A DNA stretch of 33,646 nt. It comes from Myxococcales bacterium (GTDB lineage Bacteria > Myxococcota > Myxococcia > Myxococcales > Myxococcaceae). Below the pieces are notes generated by a model. It was given only the letters and a program-made list of their open reading frames with translations. It was not told the DNA's origin and did no database searches. Positions 14,782 through 23,008 of this stretch are shown here, in pieces; positions within the stretch are counted from its first letter, which is position 1; every line of letters begins with the position of its first letter. The translations under genes were made by a program, and so were the position numbers. The DNA is taken from the NCBI GenBank assembly GCA_030681895.1, contig JAUXRI010000194.1:1-33646 (forward strand), in the 5' to 3' direction.

Positions 14782-16203
14782 CTAGCGATGCAGCTCGGTG
14801 AGCGCGCCCGTCAGTGAGATGCGCTCCCCGGTTCGTGACGTCGCCTCAGTCGTCCCGAAGCTCGTGTCCGTCTGTCCCACGGCCTGCAGCAGGCTCACGA
14901 AGAGCTTGTTGTGGGCCGGACCGATTCGCGGCCACTCGTTGACGTCGCCAGTGACGGGGTTGTCATGGAGCACGGGGTAGCGCACGTAGCGGCCCGTCTC
15001 GAAGAACCCCGAGCCAGACCCAATCAACACCGTGAACGCGTCGTGATGCCGGTGCGTCGGCGTGCCCAGCTCGGTCAGCCACACGACGACGGTGTGGTCG
15101 AGCATCGTGCCGTCACCCTCGGGCACCGAGTTCAGCTCGGCGAGGAGGAACGCGAGGTGCTGGCCGTACCAGACGCTCAAGTCACTCATCGCGCGCTCGG
15201 AGACTGGCGTGTACGCCTGCCCGCACGACGTCGCGCCATCGACCGATGAGTGCGCATAGGTCGCGTGCACGTCATGCGGGGCCGGGTAGCCGAAGTCGGA
15301 GCACGGCGGCACCGGCGCCGCGAACGTCATCACCCGCGTCAGGTCGCACGCGAAAGCCATGCGGATGAGGCGCATGAATTGCCGCGTCGCGTGGCCTGAC
15401 GCATCGAGCGAGGGCAGGCACTGCGGCTGCGCGAGCTTCGAGGCGAGCGACACCTCGAGGTCTCTGACCAGCGCGCGATGCGACTCGAGCTTCTCGCGGC
15501 CTTCTCTGCCCAGTCTCTGCGCGACAGACCGGTACTCCTCGGCGACCGAGTCGAGCACCGAGAGCCGCGCGCGCTCGAGCTTCGCGCTCCGCAGGTCGGG
15601 CGCTGGCTGAGAGCCGACGAGATCGGCGAACGCGGCCTGTGGGCTCTTCACGACAGGCGTCGGCTGCGAGGCGCCGAGGAACGAGAACGGCGCGACGACC
15701 TGATTGGGCACGTAGTCCCCGCCGTACACGCGGCTCCCGAAGCGGCCCGGACCCACGGTGCGCTGCGCCAGCACCTGGTCGATGGAGATGGCGCCGCCAG
15801 TACACGGAAAGCCGGGGTGCTGCGCAGCGCGACTGCCCGTCAGCAGGTCAGCCACCGCGACGTTGTGGTTGTTCGCGTCGCCACCGTTGCGATGCAGGTA
15901 CGCGATGTCTTCGAGCACCGCGGTGTGCGCGAGCCCTTCGACGGCGAGCACTTTGTTCTTGAACGGGAAGAGCGGCTTGAGCACCAGGCTGAGCTCGGCC
16001 TCCGTCACCATCGAGAGCGGACGCGACGCGAACGTCGTCGTCGGCCCGTTCGGGATCGGCATCTTCCAGCTCGACGGCACGTGGCCATGGGGCTGCACGA
16101 AGAAGACGACGCGCTTCGGTGGCGTCTGGGCCTGCGCGAACGAGAACCGGGGCGCGACGAGCGCACCGAGGCCGAGCGCTCTGAGCACCTGTCGACGGTT
16201 CAT
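14782..16203 (-). CDS. DUF1552 protein with Tat signal
   Basis: The 473-residue product belongs to the DUF1552 family, widespread in Planctomycetes and myxobacteria. It begins with a twin-arginine signal (MNRRQVLRALGLGALVAPRF, then an AQA cleavage site near residue 26), so it is exported folded. Family features include FFVQPHGHVPSSW, RNGGDANNHNVAVADLLTG, a GGAISIDQVLAQ segment, the central VAEEYRSVAQRLGREGREKLESHRALVRDLE helix, the LIRMAFACDLTRVMTF block and, near the end, a DHTVVVWLTELGTPTHRHH motif and an NKLFVSLLQAVG segment. It resembles DUF1501-type sulfatase/phosphatase-fold proteins and may bind a metal through those histidines. Its ATG overlaps the upstream DUF1592 stop as ATGA, so the two are co-translated and probably work as a pair. 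Biochemical role unknown. Confidence 0.93.
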   Translation of the reverse strand: MNRRQVLRALGLGALVAPRFSFAQAQTPPKRVVFFVQPHGHVPSSWKMPIPNGPTTTFASRPLSMVTEAELSLVLKPLFPFKNKVLAVEGLAHTAVLEDIAYLHRNGGDANNHNVAVADLLTGSRAAQHPGFPCTGGAISIDQVLAQRTVGPGRFGSRVYGGDYVPNQVVAPFSFLGASQPTPVVKSPQAAFADLVGSQPAPDLRSAKLERARLSVLDSVAEEYRSVAQRLGREGREKLESHRALVRDLEVSLASKLAQPQCLPSLDASGHATRQFMRLIRMAFACDLTRVMTFAAPVPPCSDFGYPAPHDVHATYAHSSVDGATSCGQAYTPVSERAMSDLSVWYGQHLAFLLAELNSVPEGDGTMLDHTVVVWLTELGTPTHRHHDAFTVLIGSGSGFFETGRYVRYPVLHDNPVTGDVNEWPRIGPAHNKLFVSLLQAVGQTDTSFGTTEATSRTGERISLTGALTELHR

Positions 16204-17789
16204 GGCGTCTCTCCCGGCAGCGAAAGAAAGGACGGTGACGACACCAGGTCGAGCAACAGCGCCTTCACGTCACCGCCGGAGTGCACGAAGCGCTCGGCCG
16301 CAGCGTTCAGCCACGCCTCTTCGACAGCCACGGGGGCGCGACCCAGCGCGTAGCGAGCCCACATGGTGGTGGCGCAGACCTGCACCTCACGGCTCTCTGC
16401 GAGCCTCGACGACAGCTCGATGGCGCCGTCGAACGAGCCTTCGAGCGCGGGCGTCTGTCCCGTCGCGTCGATGGAGAGCCCGTCCTCCTTCTCTCGGAAC
16501 TGGCCCGCGGCGTCGTAGTGCTCGAAGCCGAAGCCCAGCCCGTTGAGGGCGTGATGACAGCCCGCGCACGCCGTCGGACGGGTGCGCTCCTCGAAGAGCT
16601 GGCGCGTGGTGCGCTTCTCACCTGCAGGCTTCGTCGGCGGTGAGGTGTCGATGCCGGGCGGTGGCGGCGTCGGCATGCGGCACAGCAGCTTGAGGTTGAT
16701 GGCGTTGCCTCGAATCGGAGGTGACGTCGCGCCGCGGTGGGCCGTGCTCGCGAGGAACGCCACGCGCGTCAGCACGCCAGCGCGCTGGGTCGGGTCGAGC
16801 ATCGTCGTGCCAACCGTCGTGCCGTAGAGCCGCGCGGTGTCGACGTCGAGCCACGCCCGTCGACTCATCAACAGCGCGCCGAGCGTTCCTTCCTCGGCCA
16901 TCACGCCTTCCACGAAGCGCCGCGTCTCGTCCTGCGCAGCCTGTTGCGTTGCCGCCGTCCACTGCGGGTCGACCTCGGGCGTTCGCACCTCGTGCTCGTC
17001 GAGCATCAGCCGCTCGAGCCCGAGCCACTGCCGGTGAAAGCTCCACATCGTTCGACGGGCGCGCGGGTCGGCCAGCATGCGTGTGGCTTCGGCCCGAACG
17101 TCGTCGCGGGTCGTCAGGCCTCCCGTGCGCGCGCGCTCGAGCACGACGTCGTCAGGGCCGCTGTCCCACAAGAGAAACGAGAGCCGCGTCGCGAGCTGGT
17201 AGCCGTCGAGCGTGGAGCCCGGCTCGGGTCGATAGAGAAACGCCGGAGCCTGCAGCATCTGCTCCAGCAGCAACTGCATCGCGGCGACGAAGTCGATGTC
17301 GACCGTCCAGCGCGCGACGTCGGCCTTGAAGCGCGAGGCCTCGTCATCCGTGAGTGGCCGCCGGAACAACCGTCGCGCCGTCGTCTCGAAGAACCGCTCG
17401 AGGCAGGCCGCCTGCGACGAAGGCGTGGTCCACTCGGCACAGCCCAGCACCTGCTCGAGACGGGCAGGGTCGGACACCAGCGCTTCGGCGTACCGCTGGG
17501 CGCTGCGCTGCACGCGAGAGACGAAGAGCTCCGACGGCAGCTGCGCCTCGGCAACGCCCTCGAACCCACCGACGACGGGCTCGTCGGGAAGACGCTCCGG
17601 CACCTCGAGGTCGAAGAGGTCGCGCAGCGTGTTCTCGTACTGGTGCTTCGTCAGCCGTCGCAGCGGGGCCGGGCCGGGGCCCTGTGTCACCAGCATCGGC
17701 GCTGAAGGAACGGAGAGCGTCTCGATCGGCTCGCGCTGCCGGCACGCGGTCAGCAACGACACCGCCATCACCATCGCCGCGAAGCGCAC
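16200..17789 (-). CDS. DUF1592/DUF1588-type lipoprotein with a CxxCH haem motif
   Basis: This 529-residue protein has the Planctomycete-type modular layout DUF1587-DUF1595-DUF1592-DUF1588-DUF1585. Visible segments are LRRLTKHQYENTLRDLF (N-terminal module), RRLFRRPLTDDEASRF (DUF1595), LATRLSFLLWDSGPDD (DUF1592), RAGVLTRVAFLASTAHRG with CAGCHHALNGLGFGFEHYD (DUF1588, CxxCH at about 408-412) and the C-terminal ALGRAPVAVEE region (DUF1585). One CxxCH suggests one c-type haem. The signal MRFAAMVMAVSLLTAC carries a lipobox, so it faces the periplasm or outer surface. GTG 17789 is the start; longer frames run into the acidic gene on the other strand. It is paired by a 4-base overlap with DUF1552. Proposed roles of the family in polymer oxidation are unproven. 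Confidence 0.93.
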   Translation of the reverse strand: MRFAAMVMAVSLLTACRQREPIETLSVPSAPMLVTQGPGPAPLRRLTKHQYENTLRDLFDLEVPERLPDEPVVGGFEGVAEAQLPSELFVSRVQRSAQRYAEALVSDPARLEQVLGCAEWTTPSSQAACLERFFETTARRLFRRPLTDDEASRFKADVARWTVDIDFVAAMQLLLEQMLQAPAFLYRPEPGSTLDGYQLATRLSFLLWDSGPDDVVLERARTGGLTTRDDVRAEATRMLADPRARRTMWSFHRQWLGLERLMLDEHEVRTPEVDPQWTAATQQAAQDETRRFVEGVMAEEGTLGALLMSRRAWLDVDTARLYGTTVGTTMLDPTQRAGVLTRVAFLASTAHRGATSPPIRGNAINLKLLCRMPTPPPPGIDTSPPTKPAGEKRTTRQLFEERTRPTACAGCHHALNGLGFGFEHYDAAGQFREKEDGLSIDATGQTPALEGSFDGAIELSSRLAESREVQVCATTMWARYALGRAPVAVEEAWLNAAAERFVHSGGDVKALLLDLVSSPSFLSLPGETP

Positions 17790-17882
17790 GCTCGCGTTGT
17801 ACTGCCCGTCGTCTCGAGGCGGCAATGCATCGACCGCCGAAAACGCGTTGCGCGCCGTGACGTTTGGGTATGTCGTCGGCCC

Positions 17883-19319
17883 GTGACGGACGACCCTCGC
17901 AAGAAGAAGCCCGCTGCTCCGCCTGCTCGCCCTGCGCCCGCGCGCCCGGCCCCTGCCCCGGCCCGGCCCAAACCCGAAGCCTTCATCGGCCATGAGTCGA
18001 TGACGATGATGGGCGACGAGACGTTCGCCGACTTCGAGCGCCGCGTGGCGGAGGACCAGGAGTCTGACGGCACGGCGCCCGTCCCTGTGCACGTGCCCGG
18101 CAAGAAGCCCGCGCCGCCTGCTGCAAAGGCTCGCCCCGCCCCGCCGGTCCCCTCGGTCGTGGAGGAGGAGGACGCTCCTGAAGAGGAGGAGCCCGAAGCG
18201 AGCGACGACGACGAGGCTGCGGACGACGAGCCTGCGGACGATGACGCCGACGACTCCCTGCCCGACGAGTACGACGGCGACGACGACGAGGCTGCGGACG
18301 ACGCCGACGATGACGACGACGACCAGCCCAAAGGCCAGCACGCCCGCCCCGGCTTCCGTCCCAAAGACCGTGACGGCGTGCAGTGGGACTACGTCACGCA
18401 CGAAGGGGTCGGCTTCAACGACGCCGACGACGAAGACGCGATGACGTTCGAGAAGAACGGCAAGACGTATTTCAAGCCTGACTGGGGCGACTGGAAGATT
18501 GGCGACTTCGTCGGCTACTGGACGAAGCACTTCGACATCGAGGGCTCCCAGGAAGGCGGAGAGAAGAACTTCCTCGCGACGCTGAAGAAACACGGCCTGC
18601 GCAACCGCAACCACTGGAAGCGCGTGACGGCGACGTTCCTGACCCACTACGCAAAGGAGCCGGAGTTCACGAACGCAGCGCTCGTCGCCCGGCAAGAGGG
18701 CGTGCGTTCGAAGATGCGCGACGCCGTGAAGCCCGGAATGCTGGACCCGGTCGAGGGCGTGTCACTGCAGGTGTGGGCGGGCATCAACGCGAAGCTCATC
18801 TCGGCGGGCAGCGACATGGCCGCGCTCAAGAAGTTGCTGGCGCCGCACAAAATCGACGAAGCGAAGTGGGCCCGCGCGAGCGAGACGTGGAACGCGCGCA
18901 TGAGCGACCAGTCGAACCCCGACGCTGCGATGGCCATCGCCACCGAGTACGGCAAGGCGTTCGCGTCAGGTGGCGCAGGGGCGTACGGCGCGTCGGCACA
19001 AGAGGCCTCGTCGTCGATGGGCATCAACGACAAGGTGGCCGGTAAGAAGGTGAAGGGCGCCGAGCCCGTGTCGTTCGAGCGGTGGGTCGAGATTCAGACG
19101 GCGCAGGGCGTCTGGGCGCAGCAGGGCAAAGACGTGAACGCGATGCTCAAGAAGGTGTTCGGGCTCACCGCGGTCGACTGGTCGAACATGTCGGCGCATT
19201 GGTCGCAGAAGCTGTCGACCGACTACCAGCTCGCCGGGAAGTACGGAGAGCTGAACGCGAAATACACGGCGCAGTACTCGGCCGGAGACGCGGACCCCGA
19301 CGGCGACCTCGAGGTCTGA
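17883..19319 (+). CDS. Unknown protein: Ala-Pro/acidic N-terminus and Trp-rich helical repeats
   Basis: This 478-residue protein is not recognised. Residues 9-32 are Ala/Pro/Arg repeats, 93-147 are almost purely Asp/Glu/Ala, and 165-465 are mostly helical. The helical part contains two clear and one weaker copy of a unit: VS-[LF]-x2-W ... G-x-D-x3-[LM]-x-KK ... W-x6-W, at about 293-340 (Trp298, 329, 336) and 396-447 (Trp401, 433, 440), with a diverged copy at 205-256 (Trp245, Phe252). There is no signal peptide, TM helix or cysteine. The GTG at 17883 is the in-frame start; the ATG at 17870 is in another frame. The stop lies one base before the start of the next gene, beginning a three-gene operon divergent from the DUF1592 gene. 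Disordered acidic tail plus repeats suggests a protein-binding scaffold (inference). Confidence 0.85.
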   Translation: MTDDPRKKKPAAPPARPAPARPAPAPARPKPEAFIGHESMTMMGDETFADFERRVAEDQESDGTAPVPVHVPGKKPAPPAAKARPAPPVPSVVEEEDAPEEEEPEASDDDEAADDEPADDDADDSLPDEYDGDDDEAADDADDDDDDQPKGQHARPGFRPKDRDGVQWDYVTHEGVGFNDADDEDAMTFEKNGKTYFKPDWGDWKIGDFVGYWTKHFDIEGSQEGGEKNFLATLKKHGLRNRNHWKRVTATFLTHYAKEPEFTNAALVARQEGVRSKMRDAVKPGMLDPVEGVSLQVWAGINAKLISAGSDMAALKKLLAPHKIDEAKWARASETWNARMSDQSNPDAAMAIATEYGKAFASGGAGAYGASAQEASSSMGINDKVAGKKVKGAEPVSFERWVEIQTAQGVWAQQGKDVNAMLKKVFGLTAVDWSNMSAHWSQKLSTDYQLAGKYGELNAKYTAQYSAGDADPDGDLEV

Positions 19320-19320
19320 C

Positions 19321-19836
19321 GTGTCGGCGTTCCTGCTGGCGTGGGGCGAGGTCGTCACCGGCGTCGGCGCGCTCGTCGACGAGGCGCTCGAGGTCGAGCC
19401 GGTCGGCGGCTCCTCGGTCGCGTGGAGTGCGTCGCGCACGAGGCTGGGCGTCTCCCCGATGCCCGAGCCGACGCGACAGGAGACGTGTCGCGCCAGGAAA
19501 CAGACTCGCGGCGCGCCAGTCACTGAGCTCGACGCGGTGCTCGATGCCTTCGTGGAATCGCGACGTGAGCTCGTGCTCTCGATGTTGACGCCGCCCCAAC
19601 GCACGGTCGCGTTGCAGAGCCTCGAGACGCTCCTCGAGCACGCGAAGGCGCACTTCGCCGCGAAGTCCATCGAGGTGGTGAAGCGCGGCCTCTTCAAGCA
19701 CGCGAAGGTCGCGGCCTCGAAGCACCAGTACGGCACCTCGTCTCGACCCGAGGTGTACGTCATGGAGTGCCCCTCGTGCCGCGGGCCTCGGCAGACCGAA
19801 GCGCTGACGTGCGTGTTCTGTGGGAGCGACCTGTGA
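19321..19836 (+). CDS. Unknown protein with C-terminal zinc ribbon
   Basis: The 171-residue product is not recognised. It starts at GTG 19321, a single base after the preceding stop. Residues 1-60 lack clear features; 66-125 form helices (ELDAVLDAFVESRRELVLSML, ALQSLETLLEHAKAHFA and an SIEVVKRGLFKHAKV segment). The C-terminus is a short treble-clef zinc ribbon: ECPSCRGPRQTEALTCVFCG, giving Cys150/153 and Cys164/167 with the expected ten-residue knuckle spacing. No DNA-binding or catalytic motif is evident. Its stop overlaps the start of the third gene as GTGA, so the three products are made together. The zinc ribbon may pair with the one in the third protein. Confidence 0.83.
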   Translation: MSAFLLAWGEVVTGVGALVDEALEVEPVGGSSVAWSASRTRLGVSPMPEPTRQETCRARKQTRGAPVTELDAVLDAFVESRRELVLSMLTPPQRTVALQSLETLLEHAKAHFAAKSIEVVKRGLFKHAKVAASKHQYGTSSRPEVYVMECPSCRGPRQTEALTCVFCGSDL

Positions 19837-20870
19837 GCGCGGCCGCCACGACCCGGTGGAAGGCGTTTCTCGAGAAGGTGAACGCGCGGACTGGAGAGCT
19901 CGAAGTGGAAGCGCGTGACGGCCTCGCCGGGCTCGTCGAGACCGAAGTGCTCGACCCTGCCCCGCTCGCCGCTGCGTTGTCGGAGCTGAGAGCCCGCTTC
20001 TTCGGGCTGACGAAGAAGGTCGACGACGCGTGGTCGAACACCATCGAGCCGATGCTGGGCGAGTCGACCGAGGCCGAGTGGGACACGCTGTGGCGTGAGG
20101 GTGAACAGCTCCGCCGGCGCATCGACGCGACGTTCGAGCACCTCGAGCGAGAGGCCCTGGCGACGCACGCGAAGGCGCTCCATCGGCAGGTGCTGGAGGA
20201 GTCCGCCGTCGTTCCGGCCTGCACCTCGTGTGGCGCGCCGTTGTCGAAGCGCGTGCGGCCGAAGACGGTGAACGTGACGTGCACGCATTGTTCGGCCGTC
20301 ACCACGGTGCGACCTGGCCTCGCGACCGCGATGTTCTTCGGAGGCGGTGCCCTGCACGCGCTCGGGGTGTTTGCAGCCCAGGCCGAGTTCGACGCGCTCG
20401 CCGACGCAGAGCGGGCCTTCAACCGCTTCTCCCATCAGACGGAGGAAGACCTCGCCGCGTACCGGGCCGCGATGGAGACGGCGTGGATGGCGTGGGCCAC
20501 CGAGAAGGCGCGCTGGGTGCCGGGGACGAAGCCAGAGACCATCACGCAGGACGCGCAGGTGAAGGTGTCGCAGTCGACGAAGGCGTTCGAGCGTGAGGCC
20601 AAAGGACGGGCCGTGCGCTCGAAGGCGATGGCGCTGGCGACGGCTGGCGACGTGCGCGCGCTGATGTCTTTCATGTCGAGTGACGGCGCCGACGGGTACT
20701 TCTCGGTCGACGACCTGCTCGAGTGCGCTGCGGAGCACGACGCGAAGAAGGCGCTCGAGACGGCCCTGCGCGCTGCGTTTCAGACCGAGCAGCCCGACAG
20801 CAGCGAGCGCGAGTTCATCGCCGAGAAGCGCGCCGACGTGGTGCAGACGGTCCGACGACGAAGGCGGTAG
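19833..20870 (+). CDS. Unknown helical protein with central zinc ribbon
   Basis: The 345-residue protein is not recognised. Helices cover residues 5-125 (including EAEWDTLWREGEQLRRRI and ATFEHLEREALATHAKALHR) and 170-340, and between them sits a zinc ribbon CTSC (130-133) ... CTHC (150-153). After it a Gly-rich AMFFGGGALHALG stretch (about 163-175) could be a short hydrophobic segment. The C-terminus is basic, ending in RRRR. GTG 19833 was chosen over longer frames because it overlaps the previous stop (GTGA); the extension to 19767 would be inside the second gene. The gene completes the three-gene operon, and no later gene follows on this strand for 900 bases. Confidence 0.85.
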   Translation: MSAAATTRWKAFLEKVNARTGELEVEARDGLAGLVETEVLDPAPLAAALSELRARFFGLTKKVDDAWSNTIEPMLGESTEAEWDTLWREGEQLRRRIDATFEHLEREALATHAKALHRQVLEESAVVPACTSCGAPLSKRVRPKTVNVTCTHCSAVTTVRPGLATAMFFGGGALHALGVFAAQAEFDALADAERAFNRFSHQTEEDLAAYRAAMETAWMAWATEKARWVPGTKPETITQDAQVKVSQSTKAFEREAKGRAVRSKAMALATAGDVRALMSFMSSDGADGYFSVDDLLECAAEHDAKKALETALRAAFQTEQPDSSEREFIAEKRADVVQTVRRRRR

Positions 20871-20879
20871 CCCTCGAGC

Positions 20880-20937
20880 GCGCCTCAGCCCGAAGGCACT
20901 GTCACGGCGCTGCCGGCTCGCTCTTGCTGAGGAGCGC
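20880..20937. terminator. Possible hairpin between convergent genes
   Basis: In the 85-base gap between the zinc-ribbon gene and the methyltransferase gene, GCG-CCTCAGC (20880-20889) can pair with GCTGAGG-ag-CGC (20926-20937), a ten-pair stem with a two-base bulge and a loop of 36 bases. No T-run follows on either strand, so it is at best a weak bidirectional stop signal. Confidence 0.2.
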
Positions 20938-20955
20938 CAGACCCGGCGCCATGAG

Positions 20956-21690
20956 TCAACGCCAGCCAGAGTCCGCGCGATCGCGCTCGGCGTGGCTTCC
21001 GGTCAGCGGCACGAAGCGCACCGGGAACAGCCGCTCGGTCGTGACGCTGCCGTTCTTCTGCTTCGTCAGCACGTCGAGCGAGAGGTCGTCGGGGCTGTCA
21101 CCGACGGGAATGACGAGCCGGCCGCCCACCGCCAATTGCTCGAGCAGCGGCTGCGGCACGCGCGAGGCGCCGGCGGCCACGATGATGACGTCGAACGGCG
21201 CGGCGTCAGGCCACCCCAGGTACCCGTCACCGGCCTTCACGTGCGCAGTGGTGATGCCGAGCTTCTCGAGGTTCTTCTTCGCGCGCTCGGCGAGCGGCTC
21301 GACGATGTCGATGCTGTAGACGTGCGGACAGAGCTTCGCGAGCAGCGCCGTCTGGTAGCCACAGCCAGTGCCCACCTCGAGCGCACGACATGAAGGCCCT
21401 GGCTTCGCAGCCTGCAGGGTGAACGCGATGAGCGACGGCTGGCTCGTCGTCTGGCCGTACCCAATCGGGAGCGGCCGGTCCTCCCACGCGAACCTGCGCT
21501 GCTCGGGCTCGAGGAACGCATCCCGGGGCACGGCCTCGACGGCCGCGAGCACGCGCGGGTCACGAACTCCCAGCCGCTCGAACGGCTGCTTCCAGGCAGA
21601 GGGCGGCTGCGCGGACCTCACCGGCGGCGCGGCGTCTGCGAGCCCCGCCGAGACAGGCATCAAGCTGAGCACGAGCCCCAAGCGGTTCAT
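20956..21690 (-). CDS. pcm: Exported protein-L-isoaspartate O-methyltransferase
   Basis: PCMT uses S-adenosylmethionine to methylate isoaspartyl residues and so starts repair of aged proteins. The 244-residue product has DPRVLAAVEAVPRDAFL (44-60), the GYGQTTSQP signature (78-85), the SAM-binding motif I EVGTGCGYQTALLA (105-118), the VYSIDIVEPLA acidic loop, a DVIIVAAGASRVP motif and VGGRLVIPVG, all as in the family. A hydrophobic leader (MNRLGLVLSLMPVSAGLADA) precedes the catalytic part and looks like a cleavable signal peptide; E. coli Pcm is cytosolic and lacks this. ATG 21690 is supported by GAGGAGG eight bases upstream. SAM supply outside the cytoplasm is a puzzle unless the leader is not cleaved or the protein stays membrane-bound facing inward. 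Antisense frames to 21894 were ignored. Confidence 0.93.
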   Translation of the reverse strand: MNRLGLVLSLMPVSAGLADAAPPVRSAQPPSAWKQPFERLGVRDPRVLAAVEAVPRDAFLEPEQRRFAWEDRPLPIGYGQTTSQPSLIAFTLQAAKPGPSCRALEVGTGCGYQTALLAKLCPHVYSIDIVEPLAERAKKNLEKLGITTAHVKAGDGYLGWPDAAPFDVIIVAAGASRVPQPLLEQLAVGGRLVIPVGDSPDDLSLDVLTKQKNGSVTTERLFPVRFVPLTGSHAERDRADSGWR

Positions 21691-21785
21691 CGGCCACCTC
21701 CTCGGCAGGGACACGGTACAGCACGTTTTCGCGAGCGCACGTCGGCGGCCTGAGGTCTCCGGCACGGGCTGGTAGAGTCGCCTCC

Positions 21786-23006
21786 ATGCTGACCCTGCTG
21801 ATGGCCACCCTCGCGGCGGCGCCCGAGTCGATGCGGGCCGGCGACGCGCTCGAAGCCCTGGGGACGTACGGCCAGGTCCCCGAGTGCACTGCACAAGAAG
21901 ACATCCAGCCTGCGAGCGAGGCGCTCGGCGGTCACACCCACTCCTTCTCGCCGCCCAGGCGGCTTGCTGCGCTCGAGGGAAAAGCGACCGCGCTCATTCC
22001 CTTCACCAGACACGCCGACCGGCGCGTGGTGTTGCGCGCGGCGCGGCTGCTCTGCTTCGAGGGCAGCGCGGCGGCAAAAGAGGTGCTCGGCGGGCTGGCG
22101 GCTCGGTGGCCGTGCGAGCTCGAGCTGGTGCGCGCGGCCAACACGTTCGGCCCCGGCCCCAACCGAGACACGTGCGCCGAGCGCTCGGTGGGCGACGAGC
22201 TCGCGCTGTTCGCGTCTGCGGCTGAGATCTCGAAGTGGCCCGAGCGGGCCGACCCGATGCTGCACGCCGCGCTCACCGCGCAGGACCCGACGGCGTGGGA
22301 GCAGGTCGGCGCCTCGTTCACCCTCATCGACCGCAGTCGCTCGCGGGTGGTGGTGAAGACGCTGGCCGCGCTCGACGACGCGGCGGCGATTCGGCGGTTC
22401 CTGTCGGTGGGTCGCGTGGTCGCGAAGGAGCACCGCACCAGAACCGCGCAGCTCTTCGACCACGCCGCGAGGCTGGCGCTGGGCGCGATGGCGAAGAAGC
22501 AGGGCCTCGAGCCGCCCGCCGCGTTCCTCGAGCTGTTGCGCAGCGCGAGCCCCGGTGACGTCGAGGCCCTGGCCGAGATGGACCTGCACGCCCACGCCCT
22601 GCTCACCGGCCAGACCGCGGCGGCGCGAGCGCTGTTTCAGAAGCCGGGCACCACGCCTGCGGGCCGGGGGCTGCTGGAGCAGATCGTCACGCACTCCGAC
22701 GAGGCGCGAGCGACGTTCTTCGACCGCAGCCGCCAGGTCGACGAGTGGGAGCGCAACCACGACCGCCCCGCCTTACGCGCCTTCCTCAAGGACGAGGCGG
22801 CGCTCCACCTCGACCGGCGCCAGGCCGCCAGGGCGCTCGCACGGCTGGGCGACCGGAGCGGGCTGGTGCTCTGGGCTTCGAGCGAAGGGCTCACGCCAAC
22901 CGAGTACCAGGCGCGCAAGGGCGACCTTCAGCTGTTGGTCGCCAGCTGCCACGGCGAAGTGAACGCCGAGGCGAAGAAGCTGCTCGCGGCGCAGTGGAGC
23001 CGGTAG
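21786..23006 (+). CDS. Secreted helical-repeat protein of unknown function
   Basis: The 406-residue product starts with a short signal-like segment (MLTLLMATLAAAPESMRAG) and continues as Leu/Ala/Arg-rich helices throughout, for example RRVVLRAARLLCFEGSAAAK, EVLGGLAARWPCELELVRAA, AQLFDHAARLALGAMAKKQG and LHLDRRQAARALARLGDRSG. The helix lengths and the RxxAxxAL spacing resemble HEAT-like solenoids, and the genome region has another HEAT protein at 30663, but the repeats are too diverged to count reliably. Five cysteines occur. No catalytic motif. It is divergent from the pcm gene (95 bases apart) and convergent with the 903-residue protein, with only two bases between stops. No function can be given. 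Confidence 0.72.
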   Translation: MLTLLMATLAAAPESMRAGDALEALGTYGQVPECTAQEDIQPASEALGGHTHSFSPPRRLAALEGKATALIPFTRHADRRVVLRAARLLCFEGSAAAKEVLGGLAARWPCELELVRAANTFGPGPNRDTCAERSVGDELALFASAAEISKWPERADPMLHAALTAQDPTAWEQVGASFTLIDRSRSRVVVKTLAALDDAAAIRRFLSVGRVVAKEHRTRTAQLFDHAARLALGAMAKKQGLEPPAAFLELLRSASPGDVEALAEMDLHAHALLTGQTAAARALFQKPGTTPAGRGLLEQIVTHSDEARATFFDRSRQVDEWERNHDRPALRAFLKDEAALHLDRRQAARALARLGDRSGLVLWASSEGLTPTEYQARKGDLQLLVASCHGEVNAEAKKLLAAQWSR

Positions 23007-23008
23007 CG

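Noticed and set aside
17790..18695. Long N-terminal extension of the DUF1592 protein
   Set aside because: It is antisense to the acidic tract of the divergent gene (Val/Leu-rich complement of Asp/Glu codons) and precedes a lipobox signal.
17883..20870. Three-gene operon as a phage-defence system
   Set aside because: No nuclease, helicase, NTPase, toxin or membrane effector is visible, so calling it defence would go beyond the evidence.
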